Assembly (NCBI RefSeq): GCF_001029265.1
Contig: NZ_CP011856.1
Location: 372,001 to 436,000, forward strand
Direction of reading: 5' to 3'
Source: Spiroplasma eriocheiris
Lineage (GTDB): Bacteria; Bacillota_I; Bacilli_A; Mycoplasmatales; Mycoplasmataceae
DNA: 64,000 nt
Under the pieces are notes generated by a model. The model was not told the DNA's origin. It saw nothing but the letters and a program-made list of their open reading frames with translations, and searched no databases. Position numbers and translations under genes: made by a program. Positions 32,193 through 41,841 of this stretch are shown here, piece after piece (positions within the stretch are counted from its first letter, which is position 1; each line of letters opens with the position of its first letter).

Positions 32193-32426
32193 ATGTTTAA
32201 ATGAAATGATAAGGCCCATTTTTATGTTCGGCTAGCTGCCTTAATAGCATTAAGTTTATTTTTAATTGCGGATGTAACTCTAGCTACTTATGATCCCCAA
32301 CCGCAATTCCGAATGTTATCTTACACCGAACGGATTTCAAATTATTATTCTTTTTTTACAACCCAAACTAATTACCTTGTTGCGTTTTATTTTTTCCTTG
32401 TTTCCGACGGTTTTTTAACTTGTTAA
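32193..32426 (+). pseudogene. Truncated Pr6Pr-type membrane protein gene
   Basis: AAAGGAGAAAAC before ATG 32193 begins an ORF with a hydrophobic helix at residues 14-32 and a typical FTTQTNYLVAFYFFL stretch near residues 56-70. This resembles the start of the multi-helix Pr6Pr/FAR-17a-like membrane proteins of mollicutes, which are usually over 200 aa. At 32386 the sequence enters the 1,708-bp inverted duplication, and the frame ends after a few foreign codons at TAA 32424-32426 (77 aa). The missing 3' part is not elsewhere in the window. It was probably cut by the rearrangement. The family call rests on one motif. Confidence 0.55.
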
Positions 32427-33363
32427 CAATTTCTTTTTGAAAATCATATAAGTATTTTCTCGTTGTTAAAAATTCGGTAGTTTGGTTAAACTGGTTATTA
32501 ATAATCTCTTCTTGAGCTAAGTGAATTCGGTTTAATAAATCAGCTCGCTCCGCTGGGTTATTAAAATTAACCAAACGATCAGTTCAGATTGTTTCATATT
32601 CAGTTAATAGTTGTTCATATAATTGGGGATTAGCAAATTCATTAACCTTAATATTTCATTCCCGACCGCGGACCATTCCTCGATATGTTAAATTAGAAGA
32701 TCCTATAATAGCAGTCCCAAATCCTGTTTTTCGGCGAAAAATTGAGGCTTTAATATGAATACGTTCGCTTCGTTTTTCTAAATTATCTTCAACTCTAATC
32801 TCAAAATTATCATAGGTGGTAACAAGGCGGGTTAACTCTTCTAAGTTAACAAAGGCCGCCATATTATCAAATGTAGTAGTAATTAACCGAATCTTGGTTT
32901 GACATTTATTAGCAATCGCAATTGAAGCTTCAATCTTATTTAAAATTGCTTTTGAAATAAATGGAAAAATAAAATCAACTTCATCGGCCGTTCTAATTTC
33001 TTTGTTAAGTTCATTAATTAACTCCTGGGCGTTTTGATTAGTAAATAGATGGTTATCCGTTAACCGAATTGTATTATGATATTCACTCGGATTATTATCT
33101 GAAATTTTTAATAAAATTTGCGGTAATAATTGCTCTTCAACATTAGTTTTACCAATTAAAGTATTTAAAAATACTAATTTTTCTTCTAATGTTGGATAAC
33201 TTTTTAATTTTGTTAATAAAAAATTATTATTAAATTGTTTTACTAAATAATGGTCCCAGTCTTTAATATAATCTTTTTCGTCGGTTAATTCTTTGACAAC
33301 ATAATTGTCTTCAATTTGGTCATTAAGTTTTAATAACAGATCATAAAACCCTTTTTGTTTCAT
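32368..33363 (-). pseudogene. Truncated PLD-helicase: stand-alone PLD nuclease domain
   Basis: This is a copy of the first ~326 codons of the gene at 38609, on the opposite strand, with the same ribosome site and start. At 32386 the duplication ends and five foreign codons lead to a stop, giving 331 aa. The phospholipase D-type nuclease domain is retained (HIK at residues 203-205, GSSN at 221-224). The helicase Walker A, which would follow at residue 331, is lost. One codon near residue 228 is CGA (Arg) instead of TGA (Trp). It could still be expressed as a nuclease-domain protein, but is more simply a rearrangement remnant. Confidence 0.8.
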
Positions 33364-34093
33364 TTTTTTCACCTTACTATATAATTATTGCTTTAGTTGG
33401 ATAAGTAGTTTTCTATTTATATTATATCTAGTTTTTAACAGTTATAAAAATATTACAAAATTTCTTTAATTTTTTTATTCCAGCCGCAAACTAACCCGAC
33501 AAAAATTAAGCAAAATATTAAAAGAATTACAAAAATTATGTACGAAAGCAAAATAATTATAGTTAATTATTCAAATTTTTTAGTATAATATGCTAGTGTT
33601 AGAACTTTAATTTATAAAAGGAGGAATGAGCAAATGGATATCGCAGCAGATAAAAAACATCGTAACTTTTATCTAACCGCTTTACTGATGATGATTCCCA
33701 TGACTGTCCAAGGGTTAATGGATAACTTTATTAGTTTATTCAATACTTTTATTTGTGGGCAATTTCAAAATGGAACCTATTCATCAGATGATATTGTGGC
33801 GGGAATTGGTTCACAAACGAATGTTTTTGAAATTGTTTGGTATGGTTTAATTGGGCTCGTTATTGCGGGAAATGTTTATACATCACAATATTATGGGGCC
33901 AAAGATTTTGCAAAGGTTCGCGAAACAATGAATACAAAACTTTGTTACATGGTGGGATTTGCCTTAATTTCATTAATTATTGTTGAATCAGCAACTCCTA
34001 ATATTATTAGTGCCATCATTGGGGGCAAAAACGCCGCTGGAGGTGCAGATAATGCCATCCATATTGGTGTTCAATATACAAGAATTGCCGCCA
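32386..34093. repeat. Inverted duplication, copy A (1,708 bp)
   Basis: This segment is the reverse complement of 37879-39586; position x here corresponds to 71972 minus x there. It carries the 5' part of the PLD-helicase gene (minus strand), the divergent promoter region and the 5' part of the MATE gene. Differences seen: 32682 (Arg here, Trp codon TGA in copy B) and 34027 (Lys here, Glu in copy B). No insertions or deletions were needed to align the features. Confidence 0.95.
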
Positions 34094-35148
34094 TTTCTTA
34101 TCCCTTGTTAGCAATCAGTTATTGTTTTGCAATGACCATGAATGCCCTAGGGAAAATTAAAATTACTTTATTAGCTTCCCTAGTGGGAATTCTAATTAAC
34201 TTACTTGTTTCTTGTTCATTTGGTTTTATCGGTGATCACGATACAATGTTTAAAGTTGATGGCCTAGCAGTTGGAGTCATCTTGTCATGGTTTGGTTCAA
34301 CAATGGTGTATGTGATTTACTTTTTAGTAACAAAACCAATTTTTCGTCCATACTTTAATATTTTCTATATTACAAAAGATATGCACAAAAAAATGATTAA
34401 AACTTCAATTCCCAATGTTGCCAACCAATTAATGTTAGGTTTTGCTTTAGTAATTCAAATTGCAATCTTTGCTCGGAACGGGGGACCACAAGCAATTGCC
34501 GCTTTACAAATTGTCTTAACAATTTTCACCCTTCTCTTCTCAATTTTCCGTCCGTTAACGGGATTAACGGCCTTCTTTGTTGGAAAAGAATTAGGTGCCA
34601 ATAATACTAAACAAGCCAAAGAAAACGCCTGACGGATTATCTTCTTAGTCTTTATCGTGTCCTTTATAATTGCCTTGCTCTTCTTATCAATGAGTTGGTG
34701 GGTACCACAAACTTTATATCCAAACCTAAGTGATTATACAAAATCACTAGCTTCTTGATACTTATATTTTGCTCCAATCTCATTCTTATGTACGGCCTTA
34801 ATTCAACTTCTATCCTTAATCTTAGGAGTTGGAGGTTATCAATTATATGCCTCAATTGCCAATATTATTATGTTATGGATGCTAGATGTCCTAGTAGTCT
34901 TCTTATTATTTAAATATACTAGTTTAACAATTCATTATGTTTTAATGATCGGTTGTTTATTAAAACTAATTGAACTAGCAGTCATCTTTACAATGTTCTT
35001 ATTAATTCCATGAAACCGGAATTTGGTTGTTCACGAAGAATCATATGCTCCTTCTCACGCAACCCCAGGACAAAAATTATACCATCAACGCCGAATGAAG
35101 AAAAAACAAACCCCAAATAATCCCAACCAACCTTCATCTGGAAATTAA
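33634..35148 (+). CDS. MATE-family efflux transporter
   Basis: A multidrug or toxin extrusion transporter in the membrane, 504 aa with about twelve hydrophobic segments and a hydrophilic, Pro/Asn-rich tail. The N-terminal motif PMTVQGLMDNFISLFNT is typical of MATE proteins. AAAGGAGGAATG precedes ATG 33634. The first 153 codons lie in the inverted duplication, and the same sequence recurs on the minus strand from 38338. TATAAT at 33584-33589 is the likely -10. It is divergent from the PLD-domain remnant. Substrate is unknown. Confidence 0.92.
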
Positions 35149-35180
35149 AAGAGTTTAATTACTAATTAAACTCTTTTTTT
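35147..35180. terminator. Bidirectional terminator
   Basis: A perfect 14-bp stem (35147-35160 with 35164-35177) with loop ACT overlaps the MATE stop codon. It is flanked by A and T runs. It lies between the MATE gene and the convergent gene at 35185. Confidence 0.88.
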
Positions 35181-35184
35181 GTTC

Positions 35185-35523
35185 TTAACGTTTCATACTA
35201 TAATTATAATTAGGATGTTTGATATTTTCACCATGTTCTGGACTAATCTTTGAACCCGCAAAACTAGTTTGGTTATTATTTTTTTTACTAAAAACAAATT
35301 TATGTTTTGATTTAATACACTCTGAGTTTAAACAATGTAGTTTGTATTCACAAGGTTTTGAACGACAAAAGAATAAACCATTCCCACAATTTTGACAACT
35401 TAACTCTGTTTTTTGTGACTCTTGAATTGCTCTACATTTTTCACAATTATCGCGATGTTTTTCACAGCCTACTAAAACGCTATCATGCATCGCAATGCGG
35501 CCTTTTCCTTCATTACTTGGCAT
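35185..35523 (-). CDS. Cysteine-rich, probable zinc-binding protein, 112 aa
   Basis: The family is not recognised. AAGGAGGAAA on the minus strand supports the start at 35523. About ten cysteines occur between residues 20 and 70, with CEKC, CQNC and CxxxxC spacings and two histidines, suggesting one or two zinc ribbons. The last 35 residues are basic and Asn-rich. No membrane segment is seen. It is convergent with the MATE gene and has a long non-coding stretch upstream (35524-35899). Confidence 0.7.
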   Translation of the reverse strand: MPSNEGKGRIAMHDSVLVGCEKHRDNCEKCRAIQESQKTELSCQNCGNGLFFCRSKPCEYKLHCLNSECIKSKHKFVFSKKNNNQTSFAGSKISPEHGENIKHPNYNYSMKR

Positions 35524-35899
35524 TTAAGTTTCCTCCTTGCTTATTCATTTGAATAAATAAAACTCATCCAGAATCTCACTTACCTATTTTGACAATACTA
35601 ATTTAATAATAAACAATACTAAATTCTATATTTAATTATAAATATATTATTAGGACTAGAAGATAACCATCAGTATTAAATAGAAAAGAGTCAAATCGGA
35701 TAAATTTATTGATTAAATAATAATTTTTCTTTTCTAATTTAATAGTGCTTAAGTAGGAAAAATACTTAAGCACTATTAAAATCATTATATATAATTATTT
35801 AAGTTTTCTTTGCCAATGATTATTAACATTTTTAAACAAGAAAAATGTAAAAAAATTCATATAAAAAATGATAATAAATTAATATTATCATTTTTTAAA
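35524..35899. other. Intergenic region with an 18-bp perfect hairpin
   Basis: No gene is seen. TTTAATAGTGCTTAAGTA at 35738-35755 pairs perfectly with 35763-35780 around a 7-base loop, GGAAAAA. It lacks a proper T run on either strand, unlike the terminators here. A separate terminator lies at 35863-35896. The promoter of the gene at 35523 should also lie here but was not identified with confidence. Confidence 0.7.
35863..35896 (-). terminator. Terminator of the 35900-37108 gene
   Basis: AAAAAATGATAATA at 35863-35876 pairs with 35883-35896. On the minus strand it lies directly behind the stop codon at 35900 and is followed by T. Confidence 0.8.
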
Positions 35900-37108
35900 T
35901 TATTTTTTTGCTTTTTTAGCTTCTACTTTCAAAACGTTTTCTTTAATTTCATTAATTTCTTCGACACTAGTAATCTCATTAAATAAATGATACAACATAT
36001 AATTTCGTTCCTTCGGATTAGTAAAATGTTGTTCAAAGAATTTAGCAGTATCATCAACAATTGTCATGAGGGCTAATGCTTCATCATTACTAATTTTTTC
36101 AGCTCCTAATGGTCCTTTCACAAGGGGTGGTAATTGTGAGACAAAAGTATAATCTTCTAACGCCCCTTCTTTTTGTGAATAATAGAAAATTCGGAATGAA
36201 GCCACTTTGCCAGCAATTGTTTTCACCGCAGTGCGAACAGCTGTCACTTTTGTTGATAACATGTTTTTAATGGCCACGGCAATTATAACCGTAATTGTTC
36301 CAATTGGGAAAATAATTTGAATAATTAAGTCTAAATCAACGCCAAATTTATCAGCAAAGATTGATTTAATTAAGGTATAGATATTTTGAATTAGTAAAAC
36401 GGTTACAAAGAACGCAAAATTAGTTGCGGTTCACCATTTATGTGGTACTAAAACTTCTGTTTTTTTACCAACAACATATCATAAGAAGTATGAAACTAAG
36501 ACTAACACAATTCCATAGGCTAATGATATTAAAGTTGTTAAAAAGTTGAAGAAACTAAAAACAATTGTTAAACTAGTAACAAAATTTAAATAAATTCTGG
36601 TGTTAAAAATCACATAATCATTTGGGAAAGTTGTTATTAAATTATAACGTCATTCAAAAGCACGGCGTTTATATAATTTAATAATAATTGTAATATAAAA
36701 ACATAAGCCTATTAATGCAATTACTGCGGTAATAAAAATATAAGAATAAGCCATGTTAATGTTAACAGTTCGCTGATCTCAGGCTTTTCCCCAGTCAGTA
36801 ACATCGTTATTCCCCTTCCCAAAGAAATTAAACGACATTAGGGAAAAATCAATTAATGGATAAGAAATTGACATTAACTGACGATAGCGCTCCTGAATTT
36901 CAGCATCGGTTAAACTACCGGTTTTAATTTCAGTTAAAATTTGGTTAACATTATTTTTTTCATTAATATCTGTCCGCTCTTTTAAAAATAAAACTAACAT
37001 TACAATCAAAACGGCGGTAAAGATTGCTCAGAAAATTAATAAAAACAAATATTGTCCACCAACAAAAGTACTTTTCTTTTTCTTGGTTTTAAAATTAGCA
37101 TTCTCCAT
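35900..37108 (-). CDS. Hypothetical multi-pass membrane protein, 402 aa
   Basis: The family is not recognised. The start at 37108 follows AAAGGTG on the minus strand. A basic N-terminus precedes a first helix (about residues 18-42), a hydrophilic loop of about 70 residues, then four or five further helices to about residue 285. The C-terminal ~115 residues are cytoplasmic, ending in a Lys/Ala-rich tail. Several TGA codons are read as Trp. It lies downstream of the chimeric gene at 37376, on the same strand, but a terminator and its own promoter separate them. Confidence 0.75.
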
Positions 37109-37205
37109 AAAACACCTTTTTTCTATTTTTCATAGTTTTCATCATTATTTTTAAAATAGATGAAGTGCGATTAAACAACAACCAATAGTTGTGCTTATAC
37201 TTAAT

Positions 37206-37234
37206 ATAATAATGGAAAATTATATAATTTGCAA
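37206..37234 (-). promoter_or_regulatory. Promoter of the 35900-37108 gene
   Basis: On the minus strand TTGCAA (37229-37234) and TATTAT (37206-37211) are 17 bases apart, about 97 bases before the start codon. Confidence 0.55.
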
Positions 37235-37318
37235 GAAATTAATAACTAAATTTTTTATATGTTTTAAACAATCTCTTGATATTGTTAACTTAAATACAAA
37301 TGGTTTCTAAAATAACAA

Positions 37319-37348
37319 TAAAAAACATGGGTTATTCCAATGTTTTTC
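37319..37348 (-). terminator. Terminator of the chimeric gene
   Basis: AAAAACATGG pairs with CCAATGTTTTT across a 6-base loop with one internal mismatch. On the minus strand it ends in T and lies just after the stop codon at 37376. Confidence 0.7.
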
Positions 37349-37375
37349 TAAATTGATACTATAATTGCTTGGTAA

Positions 37376-38338
37376 CTATGCTTGTCAACGCATTTTTCAG
37401 CTAGCAACACCAATATAAGTTGCTAATAACCCTAATGACACTGCTAAATAAATTGCGAAAGTAGTTGTGAAGCTAAAGTTTCCTTTTCATGCTGATAAGA
37501 ATGGATCTAAACAATATTTAAAGGGATTAATATATGTAACATATTTTAACACATTACTGTTTAAAATTAATTCGGCTGGCATAAATGATCCACTTAAAAA
37601 GGCAATTGGCATGTAAATAACATTTGAAACCGCCACAAAAGCAGTTGTTGATTTAAAGACTGACGCTAGCATCATTCCTAATCCAATCGAAGAAACAAAA
37701 ATAATTAATGCAAATGGAATTGCTGGTCCGACATTGTAAGGAATAGCAACTTTATTTCAACCAAATGAGCCACCAAAGAAAATACCTGCTCACAATAGTG
37801 TTCAAAAGAACGCTAAGATAATAAAGGCAAATCCCACCGCAATAACTGCTAAGACAAAGAAAATTGGTTTAATATTAGTGGCGCCAATTCTTGTATATTG
37901 AACACCAATATGGATGGCATTATCTGCACCTCCAGCGGCGTTTTCGCCCCCAATGATGGCACTAATAATATTAGGAGTTGCTGATTCAACAATAATTAAT
38001 GAAATTAAGGCAAATCCCACCATGTAACAAAGTTTTGTATTCATTGTTTCGCGAACCTTTGCAAAATCTTTGGCCCCATAATATTGCGATGTATAAACAT
38101 TTCCCGCAATAACGAGCCCAATTAAACCATACCAAACAATTTCAAAAACATTCGTTTGTGAACCAATTCCCGCCACAATATCATCTGATGAATAGGTTCC
38201 ATTTTGAAATTGCCCACAAATAAAAGTATTGAATAAACTAATAAAGTTATCCATTAACCCTTGGACAGTCATGGGAATCATCATCAGTAAAGCGGTTAGA
38301 TAAAAGTTACGATGTTTTTTATCTGCTGCGATATCCAT
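37376..38338 (-). CDS. In-frame chimera of MATE N-terminus and ABC-2 permease C-terminus
   Basis: The first 153 residues are those of the MATE transporter at 33634, with its own start, ribosome site and promoter region from the duplication. At 37879-37878 the reading frame passes without a shift into about 167 residues of an ABC-2-type permease. That part has several helices and a motif ending GSFMPAELI, typical of that family's C-terminal half. The frame ends at TAG (37376-37378), 320 aa in all. The native 5' half of the permease and its ATPase are absent. Function is doubtful; it is most likely a rearrangement product, yet it remains open and has a terminator. Confidence 0.75.
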
Positions 38339-39586
38339 TTGCTCATTCCTCCTTTTATAAATTAAAGTTCTAACACTAGCATATTATACTAAAAAATTTG
38401 AATAATTAACTATAATTATTTTGCTTTCGTACATAATTTTTGTAATTATTTTAATATTTTGCTTAATTTTTGTCGGGTTAGTTTGCGGCTGGAATAAAAA
38501 AATTAAAGAAATTTTGTAATATTTTTATAACTGTTAAAAACTAGATATAATATAAATAGAAAACTACTTATCCAACTAAAGCAATAATTATATAGTAAGG
38601 TGAAAAAAATGAAACAAAAAGGGTTTTATGATCTTTTATTAAAACTTAATGACCAAATTGAAGACAATTATGTTGTCAAAGAATTAACCGACGAAAAAGA
38701 TTATATTAAAGACTGGGACCATTATTTAGTAAAACAATTTAATAATAATTTTTTATTAACAAAATTAAAAAGTTATCCAACATTAGAAGAAAAATTAGTA
38801 TTTTTAAATACTTTAATTGGTAAAACTAATGTTGAAGAGCAATTATTACCGCAAATTTTATTAAAAATTTCAGATAATAATCCGAGTGAATATCATAATA
38901 CAATTCGGTTAACGGATAACCATCTATTTACTAATCAAAACGCCCAGGAGTTAATTAATGAACTTAACAAAGAAATTAGAACGGCCGATGAAGTTGATTT
39001 TATTTTTCCATTTATTTCAAAAGCAATTTTAAATAAGATTGAAGCTTCAATTGCGATTGCTAATAAATGTCAAACCAAGATTCGGTTAATTACTACTACA
39101 TTTGATAATATGGCGGCCTTTGTTAACTTAGAAGAGTTAACCCGCCTTGTTACCACCTATGATAATTTTGAGATTAGAGTTGAAGATAATTTAGAAAAAC
39201 GAAGCGAACGTATTCATATTAAAGCCTCAATTTTTCGCCGAAAAACAGGATTTGGGACTGCTATTATAGGATCTTCTAATTTAACATATTGAGGAATGGT
39301 CCGCGGTCGGGAATGAAATATTAAGGTTAATGAATTTGCTAATCCCCAATTATATGAACAACTATTAACTGAATATGAAACAATCTGAACTGATCGTTTG
39401 GTTAATTTTAATAACCCAGCGGAGCGAGCTGATTTATTAAACCGAATTCACTTAGCTCAAGAAGAGATTATTAATAACCAGTTTAACCAAACTACCGAAT
39501 TTTTAACAACGAGAAAATACTTATATGATTTTCAAAAAGAAATTGTTAACAAGTTAAAAAACCGTCGGAAACAAGGAAAAAATAAA
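37879..39586. repeat. Inverted duplication, copy B (1,708 bp)
   Basis: Reverse complement of 32386-34093. It ends at the left within the MATE/permease fusion point and at the right at residue ~326 of the PLD-helicase. A short imperfect match (AATTGnCGCCA) is seen at the left breakpoint in both contexts and may mark microhomology. Confidence 0.95.
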
Positions 39587-41638
39587 CATCTAATTATTAT
39601 GGCCACCGGAACCGGGAAAACGGTAGTTAGTGCTTTTGATTATCAAAATCAAATTAAAGAAAATAATAATGTTAAACCAACAATATTATTTTTAGCCCAT
39701 CAAAAAGAAATTGTTGATCAGGCCTTGTTAACATTTCAAAGTGTATTAAGAGATAAAAGTTTTGGTGAAGTTTTATATGACCAGATGACTTCCCAAAATA
39801 ATAACTATTTATTTGCCACAATTCAAACAATTCATAACCGCTTGTTAGAATTTGATCCGCAGCATTTTGATATTATTATTTTTGATGAAGCGCATCATAT
39901 TGCAGCGAAAACTTTTGAGCGAGTGTTTAATTATTTTAAACCAAAACAATTATTAGGGTTAACTGCCACTCCTGAACGTACTGATGGTAAAACAATTTTA
40001 AAATATTTTGATAATGAGTTTGCTAGTGAGTTAAGATTGTGGGATGCTGTCAACCAGCGTTTACTATGTCCGTTTGATTATTATTGTATTGATGATACGA
40101 CTTCTGATTTAACTGGGGTGGATTTAAATAATGATGAAGCTTTATTTCAAAAGTTAAATACAACGAGTCGTAATGAATTGTTGTATCAAATGATTAATAA
40201 ATATCTGGGCTATTATGCCAAACCAATGTGTATTATTTTTTGTATTACAACAGAGCATGCAAAAATTGTCGCAGAATTTTTAATAAAAAAAGGACTAAAA
40301 GCAAGTTACTTAACTTCCGAAGTTAATAGTAGCCGTACAGCAATTTTAAATGATTTTAAGAAAATGCGGATTAATTATTTATGTGTTGTCAACATGTTTA
40401 ATGAAGGAATTGATGTTCCTGAAATTGATACAATTATTATGTTGCGCCCCACTAATTCTAAAACAATTTATTTACAACAGTTGGGGCGGGGATTACGAAA
40501 AACTGATCATAAAAGTCGATTGGAAGTTTATGATTTAATTACTAATGTTGATAAAAAATATGATTTAACATTAGGAATTAAAAATTTATTTGCTAATAAT
40601 TTAACTTCTCGCAAAATGATTAGTGAAAACCAAGGGCTACCGTATGGTTGTACAATTACTTTAGAAAAACGCAGTCAAGAGATTATTTTACGAAATTTAA
40701 GACAATGATATGATGATAAACATCGCATTCGTTTACAGGTCCGCGAGTTCTATCAAAAATATGGACCGGAAGGATTATATAAAATTTTAGAAACCTATGA
40801 AATGTATTTATTAGATTTTTATAATATTCTGAATGATTTTTATTTAAAAGTTGCTCAAAATATTACTTTGTATAATAAAAATGAAAATGACCATCAACGG
40901 AATAAAAATATTTTTAAGCAGTTTTTATTTTTAAATAGTTACGACATTGTTTGATATTTTTATCATCGCTTAAAACAAAGCTTACCACCAAACCAATATC
41001 AACATTGCTATGATAATCTTTTGATGTGTTCATTATTATATGAAGTAACTAGTATGAATGCCTATGAAGGGATTTTTCCTAATTACCAAGAAATTGAAGA
41101 TTTAATTGATTATTTTATTGAGCATAACCAGTTAATTGTTAATGAATTATTATTAATTTTAAAATATAAACTTGACCATGAATTATTAATTGCAAGAGAA
41201 TCTCATCAACAGAATTCATTATTATACGGTAATTGAACTTTTACTGTTCGTCAAGCATTATGTATTATTGAAAGAACAAATTTTATTCCATCAAAACCGT
41301 TACGAATTATTGCTTTCCAAGCTGGACACTTAACTTTTGATGAAACTAAACTAGTTATTTTAGCTGATACCGAAGTTATTAACTATGGGAAATTAACTAA
41401 ATATGATCCTATCACAAAAGAATATTGGTGATCATTACCCGAACAGATGAAAATTAATAATAAATTAGTAAAAGATATTCAAAACCCTAATATTACCAAA
41501 TACTTATTTTTGCAAAATAAAATTAACCATCTCTATCCAAACCTTAAATTAAAGTTATATGATTTTATTGGAATTGGAAAATATTTAAAAATGGTTGACT
41601 CTGACATATTAACGGCAGAATTTAGTTTAATTAGTTAA
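38609..41638 (+). CDS. PLD-nuclease/SF2 helicase fusion, 1009 aa
   Basis: A DNA- or RNA-acting helicase with an N-terminal nuclease-like domain. The phospholipase D motif is HIK at residues 203-205 with GSSN at 221-224. The superfamily 2 helicase follows, with Walker A ATGTGKT at residues 332-338, DEAH at 426-429 and a motif VI QLGRGLRK near residue 626. The C-terminal ~350 residues resemble the DUF3427-type region found in such proteins. AAGGTG supports ATG 38609 (a GTG at 38600 is part of that site). Restriction or phage-defence roles are known for PLD-helicase fusions. It lies upstream of a second nuclease-helicase, separated by a terminator and a promoter. Confidence 0.85.
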
Positions 41639-41659
41639 AAAAAACTGGTTTTTTGGTTG

Positions 41660-41700
41660 AAATCTGAAAAGGAATTGCTAATTTTCTTTTCAGATTTTTT
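41660..41700 (+). terminator. Terminator after the PLD-helicase
   Basis: AAATCTGAAAAG at 41660-41671 pairs with 41686-41697, followed by T to 41700. Confidence 0.85.
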
Positions 41701-41773
41701 AAGTTAGTTGGGAAATTAATCAATAAAAATATGGGGTTTTTAATAGTCGTGATTTTGTCAAGTTTTACCAAAA

Positions 41774-41802
41774 TTGTGATATTATTTGTTGCTTGTTATA
41801 AT
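41774..41802 (+). promoter_or_regulatory. Strong promoter of the SF1 helicase operon
   Basis: TTGTGA at 41774-41779 and a perfect TATAAT at 41797-41802 are separated by 17 bases, 40 bases before ATG 41842. Confidence 0.7.
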
Positions 41803-41841
41803 GATAAACACCATATCGAGGAGAGCAAAGGAGAAAGGAAT

